Program-made: the position numbers and the translations under genes
The notes under the pieces: model-generated
Seen by the model: the letters and a program-made list of their open reading frames with translations, nothing else
Databases searched by the model: none
Told to the model about the DNA's origin: nothing
Assembly (NCBI GenBank): GCA_932521035.1
Contig: OW051493.1
Location: 1,488,001 to 1,552,000 of the forward strand
Reading direction: 5' to 3'
Origin: Oscheius dolichura
Taxonomy: Eukaryota; Nematoda; Chromadorea; Rhabditida; Rhabditidae
DNA length: 64,000 bases
Shown: piece after piece, positions 21,296-33,885 of the stretch
How the letters are laid out: every line of letters starts with the position of its first letter
How positions within the stretch are numbered: the stretch's first letter is position 1

Positions 21296-22540
21296 ATCAC
21301 GCGCTAATCGGTCGGGATAATGGCGACGAGAAAGGGATACGCCTTTCACCGCAGCTACAGATCGCACCGCCATTGCACTTGCTAATCAAACGAGAAACAG
21401 AAAGGCTGGTGGCTAGCGCCCTGACAGCCAGCGGTGCAAGAAAGATTTGATCCGGGATCGACTTATCGATCCGTCCGAAACTGTTGTGGGAACAACCCGA
21501 AATGGCAACCGTAACGAAAGAAAACAACCCTTTAAACAAAATTTTTCGGGGGTTGACCTTATGCCGAAAGAGTCTCCGATGAGAAATTAGTTTGATTTTG
21601 TTGTTGGCAAGAAGCCCGTCTTTTATTCTCCTATCAATACCGCTCTGCCCCCTTCTCCCTTTTAACAAACTTCTAGAACTTAATGGATTCCGGTAACCGT
21701 ATTTATATCATATTTTACTTGTTGTTAAAGAACTCGTTCGTTTTACTTTAACCGAGATTACGAACAGAGAACAAATAGGAAATGGAAGCGGAGGAAGGAT
21801 TTATAAAGGAGATCAGCTATATTTTGGGTGAGAATTCCGTAAGTGAAGAAGAATAGTTTAGAAAAGTTGCTGTGAAGGAGGTCTCAACTTCAATGACCAA
21901 GAATACGAAGTAAAAAAATGTCAATTTCTGTATTGAACCGAGACATTACTTTCTCCTTTATCTGCTTCTTGAAACCGTTATAAAGTAACCTCAGCTATAA
22001 TTTCAGTGTTGTATTGGAATTGCTAGCATGATCCATGTCCTTGTTCCGTTTTCCAACGTATCACACAAGTAGAAATCAGATTACTGTTTTCCCTTCTTTT
22101 CCATCATTTCCTTCTACATATTTCCAATTATCGTTATTTTTCTCCACAATTTTCGAGATCAAGCAATAAAACCTTTACTACAATGAATATAACAGCGAGG
22201 TGAAGAGCTAAAAAACCAAGAAAATTTCAAAAATTCAAAATTCAAAAATATCGCAATAGAGAAGTGAACAAGAGTTGGGCGGGTGTGTGACTAAATTTTG
22301 ACTTTTTCTTTTCCGTTGGGGGTGGTCCCCCGAGGAAAGAAGAAGAAGAAGAAGAAGAAGAGGAATCAGTATGCAAAAGAGGAAGGAACGGAAATAAACA
22401 CGCAAAGGCACAAATTATATACACTTGGCAAGGATCAAAGGCACTGAAATTGAGCAAATAATCAGGCGAACAACACGAAAAATGAGCAATTTAAATGGGA
22501 AATAATACTAGGAAAATGAGCGGGAAAACGGGGTCAGGGG
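21296..22540. other. Spacer between the lectin gene and hlh-1
   Basis: It contains the lectin 5' flank and the hlh-1 3' flank. A GAA/GAAG microsatellite lies at 22340-22362. No gene seen; the ORFs here are shadows. Confidence 0.55.
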
Positions 22541-25500
22541 TCAGAGAAGATGTAACTTTTTATCCAACTCGGTTTCGTCATTATTTGCGGGATCGGGTTG
22601 AGCGACGTTGACTGCCGCCACTGCTGCCACCTCCTCCCCGGCTATATTTGCCACTATTCGACTGAGACGGTCGAGACACGTCCTCTTTCGCCCCTCCGCT
22701 GAAAAAGAGAGTTTTTTAATGGAATTGGGGGCAAATATAGGAATAAAAATGTTTGGGGGAGCAATGATAAAGGAGCGCGCTTTTGTGCAGAATTCACTCG
22801 GTTATGTTTGATTACTGATGGAAAAAAGATATTCTAATGTTTTATGGAGAGTAGATAAACTGCAATTATGTTTTGCAACACTGCTGCCACTAAGTTTGAG
22901 CCAAAAATTATAAATTTGGAGACCAGCTAGCTGGTGCCATTCGTGGGCAAACGCCCGGGCGCACGTTACGTAACATATCCACCGGGCAAAGTTTGTCAGG
23001 CTACAGATTTTTTATCGGGGCGGTTGAGATGTGACTGGGTTCATTAGAATCGTCTTTTCCTGCTCTCCAACTAGGTCTTTGAATTTTTGAAATCGACCAA
23101 GAAATGACCGAGATACGGACACAAACACCCGACACTCCGTTTAAAAATTCAGAAATTCTCAAAATGTCCCCTTGACATCCTTTTATTGTTCTAAAGGCGC
23201 CTAATAAACGACCCTCTGCATTTCATAACTACTGGATCCGTTTGATTTTGATTGAGTTGTGACAGCCGGTATTTTCATAAAATTGAAAATGTTTTGTAGG
23301 AAAAACATAAATTCCGACCCTATCTTGCCTTACTGATTTCGTTGGAATGTCATGGAGAAAATTCATAATTGGCAGCAGCAAGACTGGATAAGGTTACGGT
23401 AATATACCTGGATCACCTCTCAAATTGGAAGTTACAAGGTGTACTTCAGTTACCTCTCAAAATATCGTTTGAGATCGCTGTTTTCTCATAAAATTAGCAG
23501 ACTTGAGTAAGCGGCTTCTAATGTTCTATAGACTTTACATAAATGGCAGCAAGCTGGGTGGAAATTAGCGCCTACAACTAGGCAAAATTCATATTTTCAG
23601 AATGAGGGAATTGATGAGAAATGAGCGAGATAGGGAAAAGAAAAGGGAGATCCTCGTCTGTTTTGAAGTTCCCTCATAAACGGCTGCCCGCATTCGAGAA
23701 CTACTGGCGCCCTTTGATTTTTTTGCCCCCATGTCCGGTGTTTTCATATTGTGCAATCTACAGTGGCACTGTTGGAAATGGGGAAAAGTAGTTTCGAATG
23801 TTTTATCGTCCAGTGATAAGCGGTTGTATTGTTATACGGAGCTAGACCTCTTAGGTGAGTGAGATTACATCATCACCAAGACTTTTATTCAATATCTAAT
23901 TGCAAAAAGTGTCGCTATCAGCTCTATAAAGCAATATTTCCCTGGCTAAATAGAGAACTTGAGACATGAAAATTGCGTTCAAGTTCACGTTTATTACAGC
24001 AAGCAGTGAAGATGGATCAAAAATTACCGTAACCCCGTAAAATCGCCCATGTTTTCTAAATTCTGTGTGAGGCGGTAAAATTACGAGCTCTCTTCAAGGG
24101 AACACTACCGTAACCCTTATAAATTCTCCAATATCAAAATACTGGACTACATTTGGATGCAAAAAGCAGGAGTTGACTGAAGTTTGACCCCATTCCTGGA
24201 TAAATAGGAGCAGTGAAACATTTCACTGGCCTATTTTTACGCCGGCAGTATCTAACAGTTACTGTAATCTTTCTAGAGTACCCAATTTTCAAAATACTAA
24301 CTACTTATGGAAAAAAACTGAATAAAATGTTACGCGGTCCAATGATAAATAGCAATTTTGATACATTTTGATCATGCGAATTGTTTTCTTTGAAAATTCA
24401 CCGATTTCCTGTCCAAAAAATTGAATATTTCTCCCTCTTTTTCGTCAATTTGTTAGTGCCATTTTCAAATTTGAAGTTGACTACTAACTTGCCATGCTCA
24501 CCCGAGTGCTGGGGGCTGTCGGGCTCCTCATCCGTCGTCATGTCGTCCTCGTCATAATTTCCTCCATCAAATGCCCCAAATGCCGCTGTTCCCGCCGTCT
24601 AAAACTCGTTTTAATCCGGATTTCCAGGTTATTTTACCATGTATTCAGCACTGGGGTGGAGCATTCCTTGTTGTTGTTGTTTTTGTTGTTGCAGCATGAT
24701 CGGGGTGAATTTTCCGTCGGCGGAGAGCATTGACTCCAGTTTGTTGATGTATTCGATGGCGGCTCGGAGAATTTCGACCTGGAAAGGACTGCACTGGCGG
24801 AAGCATATGCTAATTGTGTTGAAAAGAATGAAATTTCCTATATTTAGGCGCCGAAACCCAAAAAATGCATTGAATTTTCCGTCACCACTTTGACTCCCAA
24901 ATAAACCGAAACCGAAACTCCAAAAAAAACTTTTCCCCTTCTTTAATTTTATCTATTTTCCCCTACCTTAGGTAGTCGCTGTGACGGATTGGCGCATGTC
25001 CTGGCCTTGACGACTTCAAAAGCCTCGTTGACTTTCCTCAGACGGCGGCGCTCCCTCATCGTAGCCGCCTTCCTCCGATCCACTGAAACTATTCCCGAAT
25101 TTTTATCGTTTTATCGCTACAGAAAGAGGAAGCCGGGAAAAATTGGGGACTAAAAAATGAAAAGCTTACATTTGGAACGGCGAGGAGGATTATTCGGGTC
25201 GGCTGGGTCCAGGGCGGTGTCGTCGGCCGCGAGGGAACTTCCTGTGAGGAGGCTGTCTGAAGAAATGGATTATTTTACGGAATATGATACAGTAACTGTA
25301 CTATTTTTATGAGTAAGGAAGGAAAAATGGATGAAAAGCGTTTTTTATCATGTTTTCCTGTCTATTTATCTGTTCTTCAAGAGTGAAGCGATTAGTTTAT
25401 CGCTAATCCAACGTATCAAATTGCCTATTTCTGACTATTCCTTCTGTCTTCTTCGATAAATAACCCAACGAGCTTTGGAATACAGTAAGTAATGAATTTC

Positions 25501-28500
25501 ATAAGAAAAGTGAGGTAAGAGAACAAAAATGAGGATTACCCACTATTTGGAGAGGACAATTTCATTATTTCTAATGTTTTCCCGATTCTATTTCTAGTTT
25601 TTTATCTTTTGACTGCAATAGCATGACTCCTTTTCCAAAGAGACTTCTTCTTTTTTTTTGTGTTTTCCCCAATCTTTTTCTACTATTCAAAGTTCGGCGC
25701 TCAATGCTGGATTGTTTGGCGTGGCCGCTTCAAAATAACTGCATCCAGGACCATCAATTTCTTGTTTTTCTTTCTTTTCAAGGTGCCTATATACGGTATT
25801 CTCCTCCTGTGTTTCTTGATCTGCAGTACATATCGAAGAAATACAGCAAATGGTGAAAAGTATAACGTAAGCGGGGTAAACAACATAAAAAGAAGGTTGC
25901 TATCTTTTTGAAGAAGCCCCGAACTCATTACTTTGTTATGTTTTTTCGATTATATTTTATCTTTTCTTCGTTCAGAAAACGATAAAATAACGCGATAAGC
26001 TGAGAATTTTCATTTTTCAAAATTTTTCTTTTCACTATTTTCAATGTTTTTCCCGTTTTTTATCTACTTATCGACTTCAAATTGTTCAATGATCTGTCAT
26101 CACATTGCTTTTACCCTTTTCTGCCAAAAAATAACCCACCATCTTTTTCCTGGGCAAGAATGAGGGGTATCCACTTTTTTGAAGAAGACAATCTCATTAC
26201 TTTTTATGTTTTTTCCGTTCTATTTCATCTTTTCTTCGTTCAGAATACAATAAACAAGGTTTAGCTTTCCAACGATAGTTCCAATTTTTTATGGTTTCCC
26301 TAGTCTTTTTATGTTTTTCAACATTCTGAGCGATTGATAGAAGCTCACTCGGCACCGGAAAACCGCTTTGTTTCGCAATTTCGATAATTTTAGTCTTCCC
26401 TTATTGCAATTACTAGCAGCGGTAGGGTACGGTAGCTTTATAATCCCATCAGGAAATCAACAAAACTCCTCAAAATTGGCAGGTTTTCCCGAGCTTCTTT
26501 CCCTTATTTTCAATGTTTTCCCCGCCTTTTATCTACCAATCGACTTCAAAAAGTTCAATAGTCGGTTGAAGACCCAGACAAATTATAGTATTTTCCCTCT
26601 TTCCTGATCAAAAAGTAGCCCACCATCTTTTTCCTGTTTGACTTCTTTCGGTTCCAAGGAAGAGAAATCCGCGGTTCTCTGTGTTGAGAATGAGGTCAAA
26701 TCCGGGTAGAAGGACGTGCTCGAGGTGGCTTGTCCCGTATAGGCCGGATAGTAGTTGTACCTGAAATTTTTGGAATATTATTATGTTTTATGGGATCCAT
26801 AAAGAGCTCCGAAGGCTTCGAGGATACTGTCAAACCAGTTTGCGGCACGAAAATTACAGCCTCTTCAATTTTCAAGCTTGCCTGCCGTTTACAAGGTGTC
26901 ATTTGCGCCCCCGCTTCTTTTCCCTTCAACTGACTGCGGTCAGCTGTCTTTTCCCGGTTGGCTGGCTGTCAACAAGCGGGTGCCAAAGACCCCCCAAGGT
27001 TGTAAAATTTGAGGAGAAAAAGAAGATGAGCAACACAACTGGCCTGCCCTATCAGGTGCTAGAGACCGAGCCGCCGGCCAGTTGGTCCATCATCAGAACA
27101 GGCACGCAACAGCCAGCAGGGTGAAACGGACAGAAGGCTGTCGTCATTCAACTCTCCTCCACGCCGGCTGCGGCTGGCAGGCTGTTTTCTATGCTTTAGG
27201 GAAAATATATTACTTTCTTGTCGGTTGGGAGAGTCCCAGGGGGATATGATTGTAATTGTTTCATCAGCGCTTTTTTTAGCATTTGGTTCCGTGAATATAC
27301 AGTTCTTCCCCTTTGGTTATGTATAAGTAGAGCCCTTTTAGTCTTGACTTTTCCATTTGAACTGACCTCAATGAGTTTCAAAAATCACCTTTTATAAGTG
27401 GTGAAATATCATAATTGCATTACTCTAGGCTTTGTTTTTCTTTTAGAAAAGAGAAGGAGAAAAAGATTGATTATTATCTTTTTCGGCAAGAAAAGTCCTC
27501 CAATGGAAGGGTTCACTGGAAAACAGTATTTCAAGAGCAAACAAAACAATGGAATATTTCAATTTTTCCTAAAACGTATAACGAACCACCTAAGGAACTT
27601 CTTTTTCATTTGATCCCAATTGTTTCAGTGGGGCTATTTGATCTTGTGGTTATAAGAATCCGCATTCACCCCGTATTGCTTTGCTTGTAAATAATTGGAA
27701 CTTTTCCCCTCAAATTCTACTGATCCTAATGAGTTTCAAAAATTCATTTTATAAGTGATACAAGATTGTAATCGATGAATATGGCTGAACCCCCCATTAT
27801 CAGTAAAAAAACCAATATTTTAGCGGGGAGTAAGCGAAACGAACAACTTTGCAACAGATTGACGACGCATACCCATTTCTACAGTTGAATAACCGCAAAG
27901 AAAACAGTATTTCTAGGAGAAGCAAAACAGTCGAAAATTTCAGTTTTACAAAAAATTCAAAAGTGTTGTGGATCATCTGCTTCCAATGGAAGGTGGTCAT
28001 AATTGTTTCAGTGACGTTACTTTAGCTTGCGGTCATGTGAATCCGCGTTTCCATGTTGGTAGCTGTTTGTGGATAATTAGAGCCTTTTAGCCGTTCCTCA
28101 CCCAATTCTACTGATCCTAATGAGCTTCAAAAATCCCTTTTGTAATTGGTAAAGTATTGTAATCGATCTATGATGTAAGCAAAACGGACAAAATTGCAAC
28201 AGGAACAGAAAGATCCTACATATTGACTAATTCTTTGAAAAACAATATTTCTAGGGCGCGAAAAACAGTAGAAAATCACAATTGTTCCCAAAATTCGTAG
28301 TGGATCTTTCAATGAGTAGTTCACAATTGTTTCAGTAGCTCTATTTTAACTTTTTGTCATGTGAATCCATATTGGGCTCGACGTCCCTGGAAGATTCGTT
28401 TCTCATTCGATTCTACTCATCTTTATGAGCTGCACAATCTCTTTTATACGGGGTACAGTGCCATATCCGATAATTTCGGGTGCCTGCCATGAAAAAAAAC

Positions 28501-29983
28501 AATATTTCCAGCGGGCGCTATAAGGAAAACACAGCTCGCCGACCCCCGACGCCTCAAAGGTCTGCGCGCGTAAATTGATCCCGTAGCGATCTTGTGACCG
28601 AATATTAAATATCCATTTATATGCATTTTTATATAATACTCGTCTTCTTTCCGAGTTTGAATTATTTTTTTGCGTCTTATCAACCAGTTTTATAGTAGGT
28701 ACTGTAGTCAATTCGTTTTATTACCCTTTCCTAGACCAGAAAAAGAAGAACGAACGTTTCAAAGCTATTAATCAAACCAGTAGCCTTCCATATCGTCAAA
28801 AAATCCTCCTAGGTACCATATTTACCCACCAGAGGCTATTCCAATGAGGCGATTCGCTCAAAAAAAGGTTTTTTTTAGGAGAAACGTTATCGAAAAGGAC
28901 GCTAATTGCTCTCAAAAGATGCCAAGAGGACCCATACTCAATGATCCCAATTGTTCCACTGGCACTATCTAATGGAGTTAGGCTCACTATTTCACTAGTG
29001 TTCCACATTCTTCATCTCAATTTTGGCCCATTTCTTGAGAAAATTACAGCAGCAAATTCATCAATACTTGATCTTTCTTTTTCCGTTTTATAAGGATGGT
29101 AAAAGAAAAATGAGTAAACTAGGGCAATGAGCTAATTTTTTTTCCTCCCTTCGCTTCTCCAAGTTATTATCCCCGTCACCTCCCATCCCCCGTGTCGCCG
29201 GTCGCTCATAACTCATAGCTCTCTCCCCTCATTGACTTGTATAACCCTTGACGCAACAGGGTGCCGCCATAGTGAAAGACAGCGTCGCACGTCTGGCCGC
29301 CAGACGGCAGCGGTGATGGGAGCCGAGGGACGCGGACATGGATTAGAGTGGCGGGAAATCATAACACCCAAATTTGGAAGGGGAAATATCAAAAAGTTAG
29401 AGTAGAAATAGCTACCGTAACCCTTACCATACATGAGCAAAACGGCGAATTTCGGGCGCGCCCGTTTTTGGGGGCAGACGGAAGTGTCGGGTGTTTGTGC
29501 CCGTATCTCGGTCATTTCTTGGTTGATTTCAAAAATTCAAAGGCCTGCTTGGAGATCAAGTCAAGGCGATTCTAAGGAACTCGGTAACATCTCAAGCGCC
29601 CCGACAAAAACATCCCTAGCCCCACAAAAGTTGACAGGCGGATATGTTACGTAATGTGGAACGGCCAAAAACGCGCGCGCCAAGGCGTTTGCCCATGTAT
29701 GGCCCTACATTTCAAAATCCAGATGAAAAAAATACCTCTCAAGCGCTTTCTTTTTCCGGGTAGACTTTTAATAACTCCTCCAAAACATCAAAAATCAGAA
29801 GAAAAGTGCCTACCGGTAGAGAGAATCATAAGAAGCGACGGCCGTGGTTGCGTATTCCTGTTGAGTTGAGGCGAAATTCGTCAGGGTGGTGATGTCACTG
29901 GCGGCGGTGGTTGGCAGTACTCTCGGGCTCTCGTAGCCGGTGTAGAGGGAATTGTACGGGTTGCAGGACGGATCGCCGTTCAT
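22541..29983 (-). CDS. hlh-1: HLH-1, MyoD-family myogenic bHLH transcription factor
   Basis: Exons in order: 29983-29814, 26760 to about 26624, 25256-25170, 25082-24967, 24778-24638, 24598-24502 and 22698-22541. The bHLH domain spans exons 4-5: basic region [20 protein letters not shown], loop [11 protein letters not shown], helix 2 [19 protein letters not shown] Gln-rich stretch follows, then an acidic segment, then [17 protein letters not shown], which matches the third MyoD C-terminal helix (LD.LS.IV..I). The N-terminus ([20 protein letters not shown]) is Tyr/Ser/Thr-rich, as expected for the activation region. It is known to specify body-wall muscle and bind CANNTG in the nucleus. The exon 2 donor (GTGGGC) is the only uncertain junction. 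Long introns carry repeats and candidate enhancers. Confidence 0.95.
22943..23140. repeat. CCATACATGGGCAAA-ended element, copy 4 (right-truncated)
   Basis: It starts GTGGGCAAACGCCCGGGCGC and keeps GTTACGTAACATATCC and GATACGGACACAAACACCCG. It ends before the terminal repeat. It lies in the last hlh-1 intron. Confidence 0.8.
26927..27084. promoter_or_regulatory. Candidate intronic E-box cluster in hlh-1 intron 1
   Basis: A GC-richer island contains CAACTG (26927), CAGCTG (26941), CAACTG (27036) and CAGTTG (27079). It lies about 170-320 bases upstream of exon 2 in transcription order. MyoD factors bind such boxes and often autoregulate; the enhancer role here is inferred. Confidence 0.4.
27220..28440. 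repeat. Diverged tandem repeats, period ~390 bp, in hlh-1 intron 1
   Basis: At least three units share AATTGTTTCAGT, GTGAATCC and ATTCTACTGATCCTAATGAG then TTCAAAAATC. Divergence is high, so they are old. Confidence 0.65.
29428..29702. repeat. CCATACATGGGCAAA-ended element, copy 5 (reverse orientation, full length)
   Basis: It begins CCATACATGAGCAAAACG and ends GTTTGCCCATGTATGG, so both termini are visible. It lies in hlh-1 intron 1, close to exon 1. Confidence 0.85.
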
Positions 29984-32343
29984 CTTTCGAGATTTTCTCT
30001 GAAATATTCCGTTTTTTGAAGATGTTCTTTTGTCAAGTTAGTGTAAAACTAGTTAGAGGGTAAAGATAAAGGCGATTTGAAGCAGAAAAGAGAAAAACAT
30101 AGGTTGGAAAATGAAAAAAAAAGGAGAAAAAGACTGTTTTGGAGATAAAATATAGGGCGCGGGGAGATTTTAGATTTTAGAAACAAACAGGGCGCTCGCT
30201 TTGGAAACTGTCTAGTCTACAGAAAGGGCGAATGACTGAAAAGTCTGGCAAACAGATCATTTCTGCTCAATTATTTGTTACCCAAGGCACATACATAATA
30301 TTTTACAGTCTCTAAAATTCGGAAAATAGATCTCAGAAAAGGGGCAATCGGGCAATTTTGTAAGGAACACAAGTTTATTTGACGCTAGGATGAAGCGCAA
30401 GGAATTTTTAGGACAGTCGGTGAGTAAATTCGATATATAACCTCCGAAGAACAAGTTATTTTCAGAAATTAGTAATTATCCTAAAAAAAATGTGCGGAGA
30501 AAGAGGAGAATGGCAGGAAAATGTGGCAATAATCTCATTTTTACTCAAATACGGGAAGACAAGATTGACGAAGAACATTTTTAGTAATTTTTCGGTGGTT
30601 ATGAATCTCTCACAAAACTTATCAAAAAAGAGACCTACAATCTAATCAAAATTTTCGTATTTTAGAAGTTTCTTATGGCTTACTTGCAGCCTAAAAAAGA
30701 TTTTCCAGTCATGTGTGGTTGCTAAAGTTCTGTTCCAATCGCTTTTATCCTCATTTTCTGCTGTTTTCTCACAAAATGGTGAATAGGGAACTGCTACAGT
30801 CTTTAAAATTTGGAAACAGGGCGTCAGAGATAAATTGATGATCGGTCGAATAATTTCTGGAGGAAGACTTGCTTATTTGAGGCAGTGGTGAAGCGCAAGG
30901 AATTTTTGGAGCGATAGGTAACGCGAAAACTGAAGATAACGTCGAAAAATTAGTATTTATCCCCTCCCTGAAACCTATAGTACTTCATCAACTTTTTAGA
31001 ACCTCAATGCTAGACTAACTAGAGTCCAAGACAACTTAAGAGTTTATCAAGTCACCAAGAAAATTAGAAAATTAGAAAATCTCACTTTTTCCAATTTTGA
31101 CTACAGAGAACGATTCATTGTCTCTCCTATTCTCTGTTTTTCTTCTACAAATTATCCTCATCCAGGAAAAAAACAGGCTGAGGACAAGGAGGTCATCATA
31201 AAATTGCGCTGAGACCATTAGATATAAGGCCTGTAGAACGCCAGATGTGGGACCGTGTCGCGATGAGATATGACTTGGCGCTTTTTAGGGGACACTGGCT
31301 GGACATTTTTCATTGTTTCGGGGAGCAGATAAAAAGTCTCCTAGCCTTCACTGGGAGTTTAGTTTGAGCACCGGTGAGACGAGCTGATTTTCCCCTCACT
31401 GGGCCCGGTTTCTCAAAAATTTCTCAAATTTCCGGCCATTTCTCAACTTTCTTTCATAATCTCCTACTTTACAACACCAATGTATTTCACCAGGATATGA
31501 ATTACGAAAAAAATTAAACTTCCAGCGGTGTCATCCCACTTGTCCCCCCGTTAGCTAGTCAACACAACGCGGCTGTCCCCTCACTAATTACCACAGGGAA
31601 GAGCAACGATATTGGGGCCCATTGCTGGATCTGTGAGTAAACAATGACTACGGTACAGGAATAAGTAAGACTGGGAAAACAGCGAAAATTCTTCTAATAA
31701 TTTGAGAAGAGAAAAGGAAATGTTTCAGATTGGTCATTTAGCGCGGTTCCAAGAGCAGTTCCGATCGTATACCCTCTGTTGCGAAGTCAAAAATTCAACT
31801 GCTTTCAGAGACTACCGTAACCTGGATGCGCTTTTCGTCTTTTACTCGAATTTTTGAGCTAGAACCCAAATTTGGGAGAGAAAGAAGAGACCCCAGAGGA
31901 GAGCAAGACTACTGTAGCGCCGTAAAATTGAACTTTTTCTTCGCTGTTGGTCACTAATCGAAAAATTGGCGTGAAACCGACAAAATCAGGGAAATAGTTC
32001 AGGAATTTGGATAATTTTCGGTTTCAAGTTCGGTACTAATTGGAGCAAAAGGGGAGTAGTTCATTCCTGCAGATTTGCGCGATAGTTAGTCAAAGAGAAC
32101 GTTCAAAAAATCGCTTGAATCCGTATTGGGTCCCATATGGAATTTTCTAGAATTTGCGAGGTTTTACAGAGCCTAGAAAGGGAAAATAAAAGACTGGGAT
32201 TAGTTAGATGTCAGAATTGTCTCAATTTTATCCGGGCCTTTTTTTGGCTGCCTCGCGGATTGTCTGATCTGCCCGTCCTGTAAAAGGCCACTAACCTAGT
32301 GAAAAAAGGTTGTTCTCGTTTCGAGTTCCTACGGGGCTTGGGA

Positions 32344-32386
32344 CAGTTGGCGGCGGGAGGGAAGAGAACAGTTGGAGCGTCAGTTG
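32344..32386. promoter_or_regulatory. Triple CAGTTG E-box cluster upstream of hlh-1
   Basis: CAGTTG occurs at 32344-32349, 32369-32374 and 32381-32386, about 2.4 kb upstream of the hlh-1 start codon in a GC-rich island. A regulatory role is inferred from MyoD binding preference. Confidence 0.4.
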
Positions 32387-32752
32387 CGGAGCAGCCGCGC
32401 TCTCTTAGAAACTGCCCGCCCCTCGCCCGGGAGAGACGAGGAGGGGGTCGGGCTCCGCCGTCTCTCTTTCTCCTTCGAGGATTACGGTAGTTGTTGGGGG
32501 GAAGAGAGATGGATGATGGAGAGGGGCTCTCTCGGCTATCAGCAGACTTTACGCTCGGTGGTGATAGGGTTACACTCCCCGGGAGGGAGAGGGGCGAAGA
32601 CGAATTTCTTCCGAAGAACGCGAGGGAAATTGAAAACATGACATTTTTACCAGTACATGGCTTGTAGGCTCCGAAATTTCGAAAACGTGTTCTAATTTCA
32701 GTTCCCGAGCATTTTCAAGTATTACCACTTTGGAAACGGAGTGGAGAACCTT

Positions 32753-32918
32753 ATATAGTCCGTTTCCAACGGAAAGGATTTTCTAACGAGGAGCATTTGA
32801 GAACATAAGGAGCAAAGTTGCCTGATTATCAATTTGCATTTGAAATTCGGGTCCTTCTGTTCTCCAAACTGCTAAATAGTCCCTCGTAGAAAATCCTTTC
32901 CGTTGGAAAGGGACTATA
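32753..32918. repeat. Foldback element with 38-base arms
   Basis: The left arm TATAGTCCGTTTCCAACGGA continues to AACGAGG. The right arm (32881-32918) is its near-perfect reverse complement, ending GGAAAGGGACTATA. No ORF. Confidence 0.85.
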
Positions 32919-33736
32919 ACAACACGCTTTAGAGTAGGGAATGAGCCTGTGTGCCAAACAAGAGGTTTTTGGGATCATTTGATGCCTAGGTAAAAGCTCT
33001 ATTGTGGTCATTACTCCAATAAAATGTTGTCTTTTGAGTGGTAAAATAGAGAAAAGAAGAAAAAAATCGTCAAAAAATGCTATTGGGGCGGGGGTTGTAT
33101 CAGAGGTTTTACGGTAGTTCGATCCATCGACGTAAGAATTTTATCCTTTCGTTTTAAGTAAAACATTCCATTTGGAATTTCCTTTATTTTAGCGGAATAA
33201 GACAATTTTCAGTGTAAAGTTTCATAATTCCTACAAATTTGTGCGGCGCCACCGACTCTACTTTAAGATTCAAGCGAATTGAATTCCATATTTCCAATTC
33301 TCCATCTTCTCCTCTCTTCAAAAGACGACCCGAGAGAGACTGCTCCGTTGTGTAAAAAATCCGTCGACGACCTCTCCCGCCGGTTAATCGAGACGGCTGT
33401 TCCTCGGCTGAGCTTTTGTCACCCGAGACAGGGGGGATTTTCGGCGGCTACCGATACCTTTGCGGTAGTTCTGGGTGATCCTTTGCTCTCTTTCTCGGCT
33501 CGGATCTCTTTCCGTATCTAGTTACTTTTTTTCGCCTCTCGAAATCTCTGGACCACCGTAATACCAGTTTCTGAAAAGTTGGAGATAATAAAGGATAACT
33601 GAAATTTCAATAATTTTAAGATTTTTGAGTTTTTTCTACATCATGTAGTCCACAATTTTCCAATTTTGACATTATATTGATTGCTCGTGAGCCCTTTTTT
33701 ATAGCTTCCCCAGTTCCAAATGAGTCTTTTACTCCA

Positions 33737-33885
33737 TGAGTATAGTCTTTTTCCAACGAATAGGGCTACAGTAATCCGGCTTTTTCTTGACAATCAGGCA
33801 AAATTTGCGATTTTGTTCTCCAATTCCGAAATGGTCCCGAATGGAGACAAATTACTGTATCCCTATCCGTTGGAGAAAAAAAAAC
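33737..33885. repeat. Palindromic element, inverted relative of 7900-8042
   Basis: The ends TCTTTTTCCAACGAATAGGG and CCCTATCCGTTGGAGAAAAA are inverted repeats, with the same interior blocks as the 7.9 kb copy. Confidence 0.7.

Noticed and set aside
32211..32641. Overlapping ORFs of 142 and 89 residues on both strands
   Set aside because: A GC-rich island with biased Arg/Ser/Pro translation in every frame; better explained as regulatory DNA.
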